From contig CAJNOL010000790.1 in assembly GCA_905250125.1 (NCBI GenBank), forward strand, positions 39,282-103,281: 64,000 bases of DNA. Direction: 5' to 3'. Positions 25,221 to 37,087 of this stretch are shown piece by piece. Positions within the stretch are counted from its first letter, which is position 1; each line of letters begins with the position of its first letter. Source of the stretch: Rotaria sordida (Eukaryota; Rotifera; Eurotatoria; Philodinida; Philodinidae). The notes under the pieces were generated by a model. It was not told where the DNA came from. It saw only the letters and a program-made list of their open reading frames with translations, and made no database searches. A program made the position numbers and the translations under genes.

Positions 25221-25653
25221 TAATAGAATCAAAGAACAAATGAGAACTCAAGACTTGAACTGGAATGAATTGATTGACTGCTGTTCGTGTTTATGTACTT
25301 TAGTCTTTTTTATTTGTATTTCATCTGCTACACCTTAGAATACATATTAGCTCTCTAGTTCATGCCTACGTATTCCTTTCTTTCTTTCTTGCCTATATTG
25401 TTATGTCGTTGATTATGTTACGTATGAACAAAACGTATAGAATGAAGAGCAAGTTACTTTTCTAATAATAAGTGATTCTTTTTCAATTATTCATTCAAAA
25501 CTTTAGAATTGTTGTATTGAAACTTCGACTAGATTATGACGAACACCAATTACACACGGAACAATCTATCAATCACATTAAAATTATTTCAAAATAATGT
25601 TACATTAAACAATCGATAGTATTATTATACCAAATGTGCGTAGTATAGAAGTA
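25221..25653. other. 3' flank of NAPRT
   Basis: AT-rich; no perfect AATAAA is close to the stop. No gene seen. Confidence 0.35.
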
Positions 25654-25722
25654 GGGTGTGGGTATGGATGTTAGTCTTCTCTTCAACCATATCCATATCC
25701 AAAGTCACATCCTCAATTTAAC
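25654..25722. repeat. Telomere-like hairpin (copy F)
   Basis: AGGGTGTGGGTATGGATG, loop TTAGTCTTCTCTTCAA, then CCATATCCATATCC...CACATCC. The loop contains the shared CTTCTCTTC motif. Confidence 0.75.
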
Positions 25723-25918
25723 TTTGAGAAGTGTAAAATTTTTTCTCATTTTGTAACAATTCGTCCGGAAAAATTTTCGCACATCTACAAAAAAACCATG
25801 TATTTTCGATTTGTGCTCAGAGAAAATGATTAAAAACAAAGCTTTTTGCTCGAAAAATATTTCAAACTCGTCGGATACGATTAAGCTATGGATAGAGAAA
25901 TCCTAACGATGTACTTAT

Positions 25919-26005
25919 GAAGGGTGTGGGTGTGGGTACGGGCGTACTTCTTCTCTTCATCCACACCCAGAACAACATGTACACCCACACCCTTATGCTC
26001 ATACC
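25919..26005. repeat. Telomere-like hairpin (copy G)
   Basis: GAAGGGTGTGGGTGTGGGTA, loop CTTCTTCTCTTCAT, then CCACACCC, a 20-bp interruption, and TACACCCACACCCTT. One of the best-preserved copies. Confidence 0.8.
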
Positions 26006-26304
26006 TACATCCTACTGAGTCATTCCAATAATACACATAATCGGATCGATAATCTAGCTATGAATTAGTTTCACAAAAAAATTATGAAAAGTCTCTAAAT
26101 TGGAGACTATTTTTAATGGAATGAACGTGAGAGTCGTCGTAAAGTCGCCAGTCCAGCCTCTCAGCTTTCGAACACGAGTAAGTCTGCTTCATTCTAACCG
26201 ATATGTCAATTATCTAGAAAAGAAGTCTGATGGAGCACCTCTGTCCAAGCCATTAGCAGCCATCACAACAAGAGTGCGGATGTAAGTGTCATTTTAATGC
26301 ACAA

Positions 26305-26352
26305 GCAAGCTATGCACACGCTACAATCACATCCCACCACACAGTCACATCC
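26305..26352. repeat. C-strand telomere-like tract (copy H)
   Basis: ATCACATCCCACCACACAGTCACATCCACA without a matching G-strand arm nearby; probably half of a hairpin. Confidence 0.45.
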
Positions 26353-26476
26353 ACAAATAACAATCATATGAGTATGACAAGATTCATAATTATTGAAAAC
26401 GAAATGTAAAAAATTGATGAATCATTATGTTAGTCAGTAATTCACTAATGTTCAATGTCAATGGGGAAAAAAATCT

Positions 26477-26482
26477 TTTATT
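26477..26482 (-). terminator. Poly(A) signal overlapping the PARP-like stop codon
   Basis: GAATAAAAG contains both the TAA stop (26480-26478) and AATAAA. Confidence 0.5.
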
Positions 26483-27398
26483 CATAATCGTATTGAACTA
26501 TGTATTCAGGATATGCTTGATAATGATTGAAAATACAAAATTCATCGATCTGATGTGTATTGGAAAAGTGTACTGCATGAAAGCCTTGTGGCGGTGATTG
26601 AAGACCATTTTTACCTAGTGTCGTTTGTCCAAGTAGTACTTGACAAATAAAAAGTTCACGCCGATGAGGAGTCTTTTTCATCACATATGGATCATTATTT
26701 GAATAGCTTGCATTTAAAGCAAAATAGATCCCATCACCGATGAGACCGTTCGGACAATAACTCCAATAGAAACCATGAAAAGTAATCAATTTTTGTTGTG
26801 ATAACGAAGCAGTACCATGAATAAGACGTGTACTAGTACATTGAATTTTTTGTTGTACTTGTTGATAAATATTCCACAATCGAATATTTTGAATTCGAAT
26901 AATTGAATAGATCACTGTAGATGGACGTCCAAGTGATTTAATAAAATAATTAGATACCTCTTGAAATTCTTGAGATGATTGAGTGAGTGGAATCAATTGC
27001 ACTGATGAGTCACTTGGGGACGTATTAGTCCAATGGGAAGGAAATTGAATGGTTGGATCAACAATTGTATCATTTCGAAGTGCTAATTCTTTTTGTAGGA
27101 TACCCAAAATAGAATTACCAATGCGAGATTGTCCTTGTGCTTGACGTTGACTAAAATAATCAACAAGATCTTTCACTTCTAAATCGGTTTTCGTCATAAC
27201 AAAATTGTAGGGATCATTGGTTAATTGTGCGATTTCATAATTGATTCCATCAACCACTTTATCGTATAGATTGTTTGATACTATCGCTTTTCCATTGTTC
27301 CATAGTGTGTCAAGTTCTTCCTGAAGTTGGCACAATTCATGTAGTTGAAGACTGCCAAGATAACGAATTCCTTCGCTAGCTAATTTGCTTGCATACAT
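26478..27398 (-). CDS. PARP-family (ARTD) mono-ADP-ribosyltransferase-like protein
   Basis: A single exon of 306 residues from the first in-frame ATG. The C-terminal half (about 165-306) is a PARP catalytic domain resembling PARP14/PARP10-type enzymes: LIHGTAS carries the first triad His, GDGIYFALNASYS carries the Tyr, and the segment ending in QAYPEYIVQY is the last strand. I cannot assign the third triad position without an alignment, so mono- versus polymerising activity is undecided, though overall form favours mono-ADP-ribosylation of protein (using NAD). The N-terminal half (about 1-150) is helical and unrecognised; no WWE, macro or zinc-finger domain is seen. The stop codon TAA overlaps an AATAAA poly(A) signal, implying a very short 3' UTR. 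An upstream exon is possible because the frame stays open 14 codons before the ATG. Confidence 0.85.
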   Translation of the reverse strand: MYASKLASEGIRYLGSLQLHELCQLQEELDTLWNNGKAIVSNNLYDKVVDGINYEIAQLTNDPYNFVMTKTDLEVKDLVDYFSQRQAQGQSRIGNSILGILQKELALRNDTIVDPTIQFPSHWTNTSPSDSSVQLIPLTQSSQEFQEVSNYFIKSLGRPSTVIYSIIRIQNIRLWNIYQQVQQKIQCTSTRLIHGTASLSQQKLITFHGFYWSYCPNGLIGDGIYFALNASYSNNDPYVMKKTPHRRELFICQVLLGQTTLGKNGLQSPPQGFHAVHFSNTHQIDEFCIFNHYQAYPEYIVQYDYE

Positions 27399-27440
27399 AT
27401 TCGGTTTTGTTCGACAGATATTCGGATGAATGCAAAACAA

Positions 27441-27960
27441 AAACTGGACTAATTTTCAATGCGAAAATGTGTTTAATGATTTTTATTTCTTATAGGAAAA
27501 AAAAACTACTGACACCATGATTGTGAAAGATGTTTATGAATAATTGTAAATATACATGAAAGAACGAACGAAAAAAAAAACAATTCTTGACAACATCGTC
27601 ATCAGGTGTGTGCGCATGGTCGACATTAATAGAAGCATCACAGTGTAATATAAGTTAAATTAAAAATAGCTACAGCAGAAGACAGACATATGTTTTACAT
27701 TAAAATTATCAATCAAATACTGTCTGTCGTTATTTGATCAATCCATCGCAGACTTTTTACATTGAAAACCATATGAACAGAAACGGAAACAACATAATCT
27801 CTCTTTCATGCATCAAGTTTACTTTATAGCTGCAATCGAGTTGGCTTACTCATTTGCCTTTTTTTTCTAAAAAAAAAGAACACATTAAGTTTCCATATAA
27901 GCAAACAGTACATGTGCTACCCCTCTCTTTCGAGCTGTCGTGCATAACTACTTAATTTTG
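27441..27960. other. Intergenic AT-rich DNA
   Basis: No gene recognised; probably the promoter region of the PARP-like gene. Confidence 0.35.
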
Positions 27961-28024
27961 GGAGGGTGTGGGTGCGGATACGAGCGAAGACAGGATCCAT
28001 CCACACACCCATCCACACCCTCAG
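27961..28024. repeat. Telomere-like hairpin (copy I)
   Basis: GGAGGGTGTGGGTGCGG, loop ATACGAGCGAAGACAGGATCC, then ATCCACACACCCATCCACACC. The loop retains a GAAGA string, a possible degenerate and inverted form of the motif. Confidence 0.65.
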
Positions 28025-28408
28025 GTGATGCCTGTGACGTCCCAGGCCTCATTGCCAGCATCTTAGTTTTCGGTAAACAACAAACTATCTTTCAGAAAAG
28101 ATTAGGCCTATCAAATGACTTCTTCAATCAGGTGCCGATCTGAGCATAACTACTTGAGAAGTTTCTCTAAGGCCGGAAGAACTCTTTGAACAGTTTATTT
28201 CATCTAAGCTGAAATGTGGAAAAAGATCAGATCACATTACTTTTACAAGCACTTCATCAGTTTCGAAGTTTTGCCAAATGGTCCTACGCACGCCCCACAC
28301 CAACACCCGCACTCCAGGCTGAAGCCCAGACTCACAGATCTATTATGGAAGTTTAGAAGATACATCAACCTAACGACGAGAAAACAGAACACTGCATTTA
28401 ACGCGGAA
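28025..28408. other. Spacer between telomere-like hairpins
   Basis: Includes a C-strand-like string at 28288-28312 (CGCCCCACACCAACACCCGC). No gene. Confidence 0.4.
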
Positions 28409-28545
28409 GAGTGTGGGTGTGGGTGTGGGTGGGTGTGGGTGTGAGATGTGGGTGGGTATGAGTGTTATCATTCCCTCTTGGTATACCAACACCCACACTC
28501 ACATCACACACCCCATCCACATCCACATCCATACACCCACCCTTT
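28409..28545. repeat. Longest telomere-like hairpin (copy J)
   Basis: A G-strand run of about 55 bp with several exact GTGTGGGTGTGGGTG strings (28409-28465) is followed by a loop (TTATCATTCCCTCTTGG). A C-strand run of about 70 bp follows (CACCCACACTCACATC... to 28545). The loop keeps a CCTCTT remnant of the shared motif. Arms are long enough to form a strong hairpin or G-quadruplex. Confidence 0.8.
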
Positions 28546-28746
28546 GACATCCATTCTTGGCTGCTTGGTTTTGCTTTCAAAGTGAGAAAACTGCAAGTCT
28601 CTATCTTATTCCTATGAAACATGATTCACCAGACGATTACACTTCTTTTATTTTGAAACAAAGAATATTTTACAGTAAAGATTTTTCTTTTACATCGAAT
28701 AATTTCTAATATTCATATAAGTTCAGATCATGACTGTTAGTAATAT

Positions 28747-29700
28747 TTACATAGGTATTGTGGCCACTTTATTCGTTTTATTCTTTTGCTGAATACAAGT
28801 AGAAATAACAGGTGGATTTCGCCTGCAAAACTGTTTCCAATAGATTTCAGGCATGCCAATTAGACAAGCAAATGGGTGCAATACAGCAATGAGATAGAAT
28901 AGATAGAAAAAATATAATTGTTGAATAATCACACTAAGACTTGTCGGACCATTAATCACTTGATAACATTGGACAAATCCAAATGGAAGATAACCACATG
29001 AATAGAGAATAGATACAGGAAGAAATTGTAAGATCATCTTGCGATGCTGTCGCCATTCCACTGCACGTCGCATCCGGCGATACTTTTGCCAAAGAACACG
29101 AACCCATAGTCCTATATTCAGAATAACAATGAGAATAGATGGAATAACAGTGTGAGCAAATTGATCGAAGACACCCAATGCCGGAGGATCAAAGACAAAG
29201 CATAAACCAGCACAGACTACTTGATTGTAGTGGAAATGGTTTTCACATGGATGAATAAAAGCAATATATGTGTAAAACAAAATGCAATACCCGAAAATGA
29301 CAACCAATGGAGTATAATGTATGAAGAAACGTTTTCGTTGTGTACTGAGCAATTGTTGTTGGTGAAAAATAAGAATATGTCGTTCAATTGATTGCCAAAG
29401 CATCAATATAGAAACGAGTGCATAGAGAAGCAAATCGATAAAATTCCAGATGCGACAACAGGCGTCAGTGCTGGGACTGACAATACCAGTGCGTAAGAAG
29501 TTGAGAATCATGGAGAGATCGACAACGACAGTAATGAGACCAACGAATAGCAAGACAAGTGAAGCATGATTGTGGAGCGCTCGAAGCGTAGCTCGATTAG
29601 ATACAATGTGATAGATTAAACCGATATAACAAGCAATCGATGGAATTTGAAGGGATAATAGAACACTAAACTTAATATGACGACTCTCGATTGTCTCCAT
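28747..29700 (-). CDS. Rhodopsin-like seven-transmembrane receptor (orphan)
   Basis: A single exon of 317 residues from ATG 29700. Seven hydrophobic segments are visible. The first is near residues 11-33. A DACC pair stands at the TM3 entry (about 79-82), and the E106-R107-H108 triplet replaces DRY after TM3. Extracellular loop 2 has cysteines (CENHFHYNQVVCAGLC) that can pair with TM3. A basic loop (KYRRMRRAVEWRQHRK) precedes TM6, and TM7 ends in HPFACLIGMPEIYWK, where NPxxY is replaced. The C-tail is short. It is a membrane receptor likely to couple to G proteins; ligand unknown. An in-frame TTG four codons upstream is not used as the start. AATAAA lies about 95 bp past the stop. Confidence 0.82.
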   Translation of the reverse strand: METIESRHIKFSVLLSLQIPSIACYIGLIYHIVSNRATLRALHNHASLVLLFVGLITVVVDLSMILNFLRTGIVSPSTDACCRIWNFIDLLLYALVSILMLWQSIERHILIFHQQQLLSTQRKRFFIHYTPLVVIFGYCILFYTYIAFIHPCENHFHYNQVVCAGLCFVFDPPALGVFDQFAHTVIPSILIVILNIGLWVRVLWQKYRRMRRAVEWRQHRKMILQFLPVSILYSCGYLPFGFVQCYQVINGPTSLSVIIQQLYFFYLFYLIAVLHPFACLIGMPEIYWKQFCRRNPPVISTCIQQKNKTNKVATIPM

Positions 29701-29712
29701 TGAGTAGCACAA

Positions 29713-31480
29713 ATCTTATATTTCTAAAAGCCGATGAATTTGTAATTTAGATAATTCGATATGCGTATCAACTACTTCGCCATGCTAGTGTCAGAATTTG
29801 ATATCAAAAAAAAAATCAAAGAATATCTAACTCTTTCAATACAGACTTGCACGATAACGTCACGACTCCGTCATTCAGTCGAGAAAACTTTGATTTTCTT
29901 TAAGAGACATCAGGATGTCCATCACTATATCTTATCCTGAATAACTCAGGTGCCATAGTGCTTTTCTCTAGTATTGTATCACTGAAAATGACTTCTGCCA
30001 TTCACAGAAGCAAAACTCCAAAATACAGTCGATAGAAAAATTGTGAAGCTTGGCATTCTCTATTGATTAATATACATGATGTGCGTTTAACATTCAACTG
30101 ATACTATAAGACCATGACAGGAATCAGCTAGAATATAAAAAAAAAGCTCGTGCCATCAACTTATTCTTCTTGAAGTGATATGATAGGTCTCTTCTTTTAT
30201 GTTAATTCAATATATGTCTCATAGCAACAAAAATCTATTGATTCATGATTAAAGAGTCTTGTCTTTGCCTTATTTTATGTTCGAAATCACTAAAATATTA
30301 ATTGAATTCGAGATGGAAATTTTAGTGAAAAGTTCGGTCTTGTGGCATCTAGAACTTGTTTTACATGAATATTCGATAAAAAATTATCTAACACAAAGAA
30401 TAACAACTGTAACTCTTGCACTGCAACGAGTTTTGCAAACTGAGAAATTTAATGAGAGAAAACTCGAATTGTGCGCAGTTTTCTTTCTCTATGGTATTGT
30501 AATTCAATATTTCATTTTGTCGAACTGATCGATTCGTTGATGATAATGCATCATTACATCAGACAAATAATTATCAATTGATACTACGTTACAGAGTACA
30601 AGAAACTAAGGAAGATGTGTTTGTCAACGTACGTCATGTCTTGTCATTGTTTTCTTGAAATGCAACCGTATAAAATTTGAGAATCTAAGACCTTTTCTTG
30701 ATCAATGCTTACGACTTCAAACACGACCAAATAGGACAGGATTTACCTTATGTATACAACCGCTTCCTGCTATTAACGACCGCAAATATCTGTCATTAGG
30801 TATCTTGGTAGTGGCATATCAGAATTCTTCATTTGAGTTTCATTTGTGATCATAAATCATTGCAACCTCATCACTTTTCCTTGTTGAATATGTCGAACAT
30901 TTTCACTTTACCACGCTCTTTTACTGACTGTTATACCTCTTCAAATTTCTTCTAGATGGTTCGTAACACAAAGTATAGGATATTGAAGAGTAATTCGTAT
31001 TCTGATCGTTCTAAATTACATTCAAGCAGACGAAAAATGAAAAAGTGCGTGAAAATGCTTAGAACATGTCGATCGTTCTCCAATGTCAATTGTGGTTCCC
31101 GATTGCCACTCAAAGACATTCAAAAAAAAATACGGCATGAAAACGATCACACCTCACATAATCTAAACGTTTTGACTACCTATGTGTTACAGATTTTTAG
31201 CCGTTTCTACACCTACTTTTTGTAAACATTTCTAACTTACAACCAGAGATCCCAATTAGCATTGTGAAATGTTCAGATTTTTCGTGCGCTTATATGTTTA
31301 CAAAAATTAAACTTTTCTAACTGGGAATTGAAGATTGCGATAAGCGTCCTAAGACGATCTGATTTTTTGTGTGTGCGCACCCCCGACTTTTCCGCTCTAT
31401 TTCTACACTTTTTCTAATTTGTTTTTTTATTCCGTGATTTTTTCACCGTTTAAACCATTCATGTAATAGTATTAAATGAT
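29713..31480. other. Interval without a supported gene
   Basis: AT-rich. Plus-strand frames of 64-89 codons occur near 30259, 30655 and 30956 but show no domain, splice pattern or start context that sets them apart from chance. Confidence 0.4.
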
Positions 31481-31489
31481 ACTATGATA

Positions 31490-32600
31490 AACAAACCTAT
31501 CTTTTTACCCATTAACTTACATACAAATACATATAGCAATCTGTCTAACTACCTATCCCATGCATGGACTATATATGTACAAATGTAACTACCTACTTAA
31601 CTAATTATTCCTCCATACGTCTATCTAACTAAAGTCGATTTCAGATTTAAATATACCTCGATATTTTTATAATAAAGAACAAGAACTAGAGTTCGAGTTT
31701 TCACGACTATCTATAGTCGACATTGCTCTCTCTCTTTTTACACAGTCAAAAATGAATTCGCTCGCTTTTCATGTTGTACATACGACCAAATTTCAAGACG
31801 ATCACTATTTGACTTAGATAAAATAGAAGCTTCCAAGTCCAAGTGTAATAATATGATTAGAAATACCAACATCTCCTCTGTCAAGCAACACATGACTGAG
31901 ATAACTAACTATTTTCATTCAAAAGTTATAAGAATTTTATTGAAGACCTACATCTTAATTTTTCAACACTTGAAGTTATAAGAAATCTTTCTAAACATTA
32001 TATTACACTTGAAAATACATATGTATCTCGGTCGGATGGAGACCATCTTCAATACTCACTGTGTATGTGGTAAGAAAAGCAACAGGATTTTCTGTTGATT
32101 ATAGGTAATATCAGAGACCCCAAAACTGTTTAATTCTTGTTGTTTTACAGTTATTCAAAAAATGTCTGTTGTCGCTTAACTCTGCAATACACATTAACTA
32201 TCTATTTCACAATCTGTTAATCTTACTGTCTATCTACTTATCTACTAACCTAACTATTTGCTTAAACATCTTCTTCATTAGATGTCTGACTATTCATCTA
32301 ACTATATGTGTGTCGCATTATCCATCTCACTGTGCAATTAGCTAACTAGTTAGACGGTAAATATTAATTTGATTGACAGATAAAATGTCAAAGTATTAAA
32401 ATGTCGTAAAAGCCAATAAGACAAAGTCAGGATGAAGACAGATAAGGATGTTTTTCTTTCATATTTTTATCATATCGACCCATTGGTTTTTGACATCCTT
32501 ACTTTCGATATTTAACTTTCGACATTGGTGGAGTAAATCTGTTTAACTAGCTATATACTAACCTACTCGTCTATCAATCGATCTACATATATATCTTGTA
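31490..32600. repeat. Degenerate CTAACTA/CTATCTA-rich sequence
   Basis: Clusters of TAACTAC, CTATCTAACT and related 4-5-base units at 31490-31640, 32200-32350 and 32530-32600, too diverged for a fixed period. No gene. Confidence 0.4.
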
Positions 32601-33588
32601 ATTATATCAATATTAACGTACTCTATTCGTTTATAGATCACTCTGTTTATCAAAGCAAAAAAGATGCCTTGGACAGGACATTGTGTAAGATTAGAAATAG
32701 AAAATACACAACACAAAAGATGCTGCGTGAAGAATAAATAGGCAAATTGGGAATATAACAGATGAAATGGACAATCATGCAAACGATAAAATGAAGTGGA
32801 AAGGTTGTGACAATGAATGAAAGTTCAGAACAAGTTACGTTAATTATTTAAAAAGACACACAGAGGACTAAACAGTTTCATATTCGTTATTGACTTTCCA
32901 TTCTAGCTAAGAAATAGTCAAACTCAAATGTAAAAGAAAGAGAGAAAGAAAAGATATTTTAAACTCTAACACTAGAATGTTCTCTTTCAAATGTCTTCTC
33001 TTATTCTTCACTTTCACGGCCGATTATTATGAATATAAGTATGAGAAAAATAGAGAATAAAGTACCTAGATTACTTTATATAGATGTAACAATTCCATGA
33101 GTGTAGCTCTGAATAGAGAAATAAATTGTAAAAAGATTGATATGATACGATAGCATATATCATGCATATTGTCATTATTATTAGAAACTAAATTGATGAA
33201 GATGAAACATGGAACGAGGTAGTTCTTCACTTCAACTAAATCCTTTATCAATCGTTGGATTAATAAACATACTCTTTTTATCATTCTTTCTTTTATAAAT
33301 AACTCTCTTTCTATTAAATAAATTTTCTATTCGTATCCTTAATAAAGTCAGTCTCTTTGCAGTTTATATGAAACATGAATGTGTATTGTTATCACAGTAG
33401 GAGAAATGTTATTAAAACACGCACAAAGTATTGACTTTGAATACATATTGAAAAACACAGCGTGGAACTGTCAAGAACGTCAGTAGTTCACGCATTTGTA
33501 TTATTACAAAAAAAAGATCATAGAAAAGCGCATGCGTTGAAACCGGCTAACCAATGATTTCACATTGTTAACAAAGTATTGTTCTATA
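32601..33588. other. Intergenic AT-rich DNA
   Basis: Nothing recognised. Confidence 0.35.
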
Positions 33589-33955
33589 CCCAGTCAGACA
33601 AAAATTTCGAAAAACGCGTTTAAACGCACAATCGGGAACCGCGACTGTGATCCATTCACGCTCATTAAAAAAACGCACGAAAACGCGTTTATTGGCGTTT
33701 TTTGTAATTTTTTGGGCATCAAAACGACGAAAATTCTAGTTTTTGAGTGTTAAAACGTATTGTTTTTAAGTTCTAGAATAATAGTGCGTTTTAACGCTCA
33801 AAAACTGGAATTTCCGCCGTTTTGACGCCCAGAAAGTTACAAAAAACGCCAATAAACACGTTTTCGTGCGTTTTTTTAATGAGCGTGAATAGATCACAGT
33901 CGCGGTTCCCGATTGTGCGTTTAAACGCGTTTTTCGAAATTTTTGTCTGACTGGG
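33589..33955. mobile_element. 367-bp MITE with long inverted repeats and TA target duplication
   Basis: The ends are CCCAGTCAGAC...GTCTGACTGGG, and TA sits directly outside both ends (33587-33588 and 33956-33957). The arms pair over about 160 bp, from the ends to the centre near 33770, with scattered substitutions. They are rich in ACGCGTTTAAACGC-like strings. TA duplication plus these features fits a non-autonomous Tc1/mariner-type element. Open frames inside are palindrome artefacts. Confidence 0.88.
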
Positions 33956-33957
33956 TA

Positions 33958-36109
33958 CTCATGCATTAAAACGCAAAAAAAAACAAGAGAATACACTAGA
34001 TACTCAGTGTTATATAGAAATTATCAATAAAAAATTTTGTGTTGAGCAACTATTATTTTTGCTTAGTAAATTAAAAATTTATTTTACGTTGAAATTGAAG
34101 CATCAGTAACTAAATACTTTAGTTTGCTCATGTAAAAATTGATTTACACATTAAATGAATCGTACCTGTATCAGTAACCATTTCTATTTTTTTCAATGAG
34201 AACATTTTGATACAATTAGAAGAATGGTTGTCATTTCCTTTCCTTCTCTTTAAGATGTTGTTTTTCAAATGTTCTCTTCTCTTGATTTAGTTTAAGTATG
34301 TTTTTCTCTCATTATGTTTTCTTCCAAGTGTCATTGGTTTTTTTTAGAGCTTTGCAAGATAAACTCTTTTCGAGTCTCGAATCATGTTTGTTCTTTCTCA
34401 TTTTGTTTCCAAAATTTTCTGATTCCGAACGTTCAGCAAAATGTGTCAAACAGAACTTTAGCTTTTTTTTAGTTCTTTCAGATATATATAGCTGTCGTTT
34501 GTAAAACAAAAAGACATGATTCACTATTGATCTGCTAGATCAATCACCCCTTAACAATATTATATGTAATTTGATTTAAAAATAGTCACGGCATTGAAAG
34601 TTGTTGAGGTACCAGCTTATGTTTCTGACGAGGAGATAAATACAAATGAAACTGTAAATAATGGAAACAAGAAACAAGTAAAAAAAAGAAAAAAGAAAAC
34701 GGAATCGGATAAAAGAAATGATGCTTAACAATGCTAAAGGGGCTAAAGAGACAGTAATAAAAAGCATTACTGATGCAATAAACTTCTGTTAATCGTAATT
34801 ATAATATTTTTATTCATATAAATTAATAAAAAACTGAACAAAAATAAATTAAATACTGGGTTTCTTTTAACTAATTACCGAATTTTTCAAATTATTTACT
34901 ATGCTAAAACTAATTTTTCTACTGAATAAAAATTATTGAGCATGTAATAAAAAACATGCAGAGCATTCGTGATGAAATAATGAGTAATTACATGCAAGCC
35001 AAAAAATAATGATTAGATGTATATATAAATATATGCGTTTTTATATATTACTCCTTATTTCGAAAGCGAAAACGGAAAAAAATTTTTATAATAGAAAGTG
35101 AATAGTTTAATCTGTTAAACACTTATAATCCTTCTTATTTTAGTGTCAGCACATCAAATTTGACAAAAAAAATTGACAATGGAAAAATCCGATTTATGGG
35201 CATTAACACGTTGAGTATTTAATACACTACTCTCGTTGATAAAAATATCAAAGAAAAACCCATGACATTTAGACGTTTCAAGAACTTGCACTCGCGTGAT
35301 AAGAAGTGAAGGTTAAAACGTTGAAAAAAAAATCAATATTCCAAACATTTACGCGCTCAGTAGTACTGTTTAAGAAAATTTTAACCATAGTCACACCCAT
35401 AAAAACCCAGATCTTCCGTGTTTACACGACCACTCTTTCCCACACGTGTTTTAACATTCGTAAAACCTCATAGATGAATGTTTCATGTATTATTCGATAT
35501 TGAAGTTGATTGTGATTAATTTTTTGTTATATGAAACATATGTTATAATAATCATGAAATAATCATTTTTTAATCAAAGAATTTATCAGCAAATAGGGAT
35601 CAATTGTTTAATGGACATATGTTTGCATTAATAATCTATATTTTTTGTATTTATAATATATCTTAAGAAACTATGATATTATTATTAGTGTAGACTTGGA
35701 GCTGAGTTCACTATATGAATTATCATAGAACACATGAAACTCGTATAAAATTTCGTCCTACGTTTATTAAAGCTCCTATTCTACCCATATATTTGCATAG
35801 GACAATTCTCTTTTGACGAAGTTATCAATAGTAAATACATAGTTGTAAAGATACTATTTTAAATGTTTTTTTCAAGTATATTACTTGACTTTATGATGTT
35901 CGATAATTTCAAAATACATTGCAGAGCTGTGCCTGTGATTGATTTTTTTTTTATTTGTGCCATTAATTGTCCTATGGCCCTGATGGTTCTAAATGGACAG
36001 ATGAGCTAGAAAACAAATACACAAGTGAAGCTAAGCCTTGAAATGATATGAACTGTGATGAATGCTCATATAATCGACTTAAAATTGGAAATGTCATATA
36101 CGAAGAAAA
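33958..36109. other. Interval without a supported gene
   Basis: AT-rich with homopolymer runs. A 34298-34524 segment is open on both strands without recognisable protein. Confidence 0.4.
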
Positions 36110-36325
36110 ATAAAATGAGATAAGAAGAGAGAGAAAAAGAAGCGAGAGCAAGAAACGAAACACAAAAAGAAATGCTAGGAAGACACAAGTAGCTATAAGC
36201 AGAAGAGGTGTAAACGAAAGGAAAAAGAACAAAATGAAGACCAGAGGGAAAGAGAAAAAAAAAGAAAAAAAAGAAACAAAGAAAAAGAAGGAAAAAGTAA
36301 AAGAACAAAGGAAGCGAGAGGTAGT
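36110..36325 (+). repeat. Polypurine (A/G) tract
   Basis: About 215 bp with strongly purine-biased plus strand (GAGAGAGAAAAAGAAGCGAG type). Minus-strand Phe/Ser-rich frames here are compositional artefacts. Confidence 0.6.
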
Positions 36326-36445
36326 GCGCACTATTAAGCCATGATATTTGAGTATTAGGAGATAAGCAATCCAGCCAAAAAATTGAAGCGCCTAATCAAC
36401 GAGACTGTTCCATCACCAGTTATTAAAGTACATTCACTTGGACTA

Positions 36446-37087
36446 CTACCGTTGTTCGACGCGAATCGGATCATTTAATGTACGTATCGTTGAATTAAAT
36501 CTGTCGATTTGATCTTTCAACTGCTGCTCAGCACGCATTGTTTCATCGTCAATCGTAGTTCTATTATTATAGTTACACTTTTCCACCCATTCCCTAATGG
36601 ACCTTGTTCGTGTTGTATTATTACCATCAAATTTGCGAATGAATTGTTTAAATCGAGGTAGGAAATACTTTTTATACAGTTTCATTATAATAATCATGAG
36701 AGCACCACCAGTAATTAGTTGCAGCAGCAATTCACGCTACGATTTATGCGAACGATGAGCACGATAGACATGATTTTCGATTTCCTTTGTTTTTTCGACA
36801 ACTTCCTTAATGTGGCTGGAGTTAGCAAAATTGTTAATAATAAATTCGAATTTATTTTCGATGCTCTTTAACTGATTATTTTGATTTACCAACGTATTGA
36901 TTAAGCCCTGATTTTTATTTTGATTTCGTTGTCGACCATCATTTTCTTTTTCTTGTGCTTCCAGCGCTGATATTAAAATCTTGTCCAGTCTCGTACGATT
37001 GAGTAGTGTGTCCGAAATATCGTCTGCCGTACTTGGAACGACGAACGAAGCCATATTAACGAGGGGTATATGATAGAGCAGTGTCAT
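36446..37087 (-). pseudogene. Coiled-coil single-TM protein interrupted by an in-frame TAG
   Basis: Two frames, 37087-36737 and 36736-36446, are in the same register and separated only by one TAG (36739-36737). Read together they give an N-terminal hydrophobic segment (signal-like MTLLYHIPLVNMASFVVPS), a long polar helix rich in N, Q, K and E, and a TM helix immediately after the stop (LLLQLITGGALMIIIM). A basic YKKYFLPRFKQF segment and a charged tail follow. The layout resembles a single-pass membrane protein, and loss of the TM anchor by the stop suggests recent decay or a sequencing error. Readthrough is possible but unsupported. The hydrophobic stretch also continues upstream of the ATG without a Met, so the true start may be lost. 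Confidence 0.45.

Noticed and set aside
35972-36331. Phe/Ser-rich 119-codon frame
   Set aside because: Translation of the polypurine tract, with no other coding signal.
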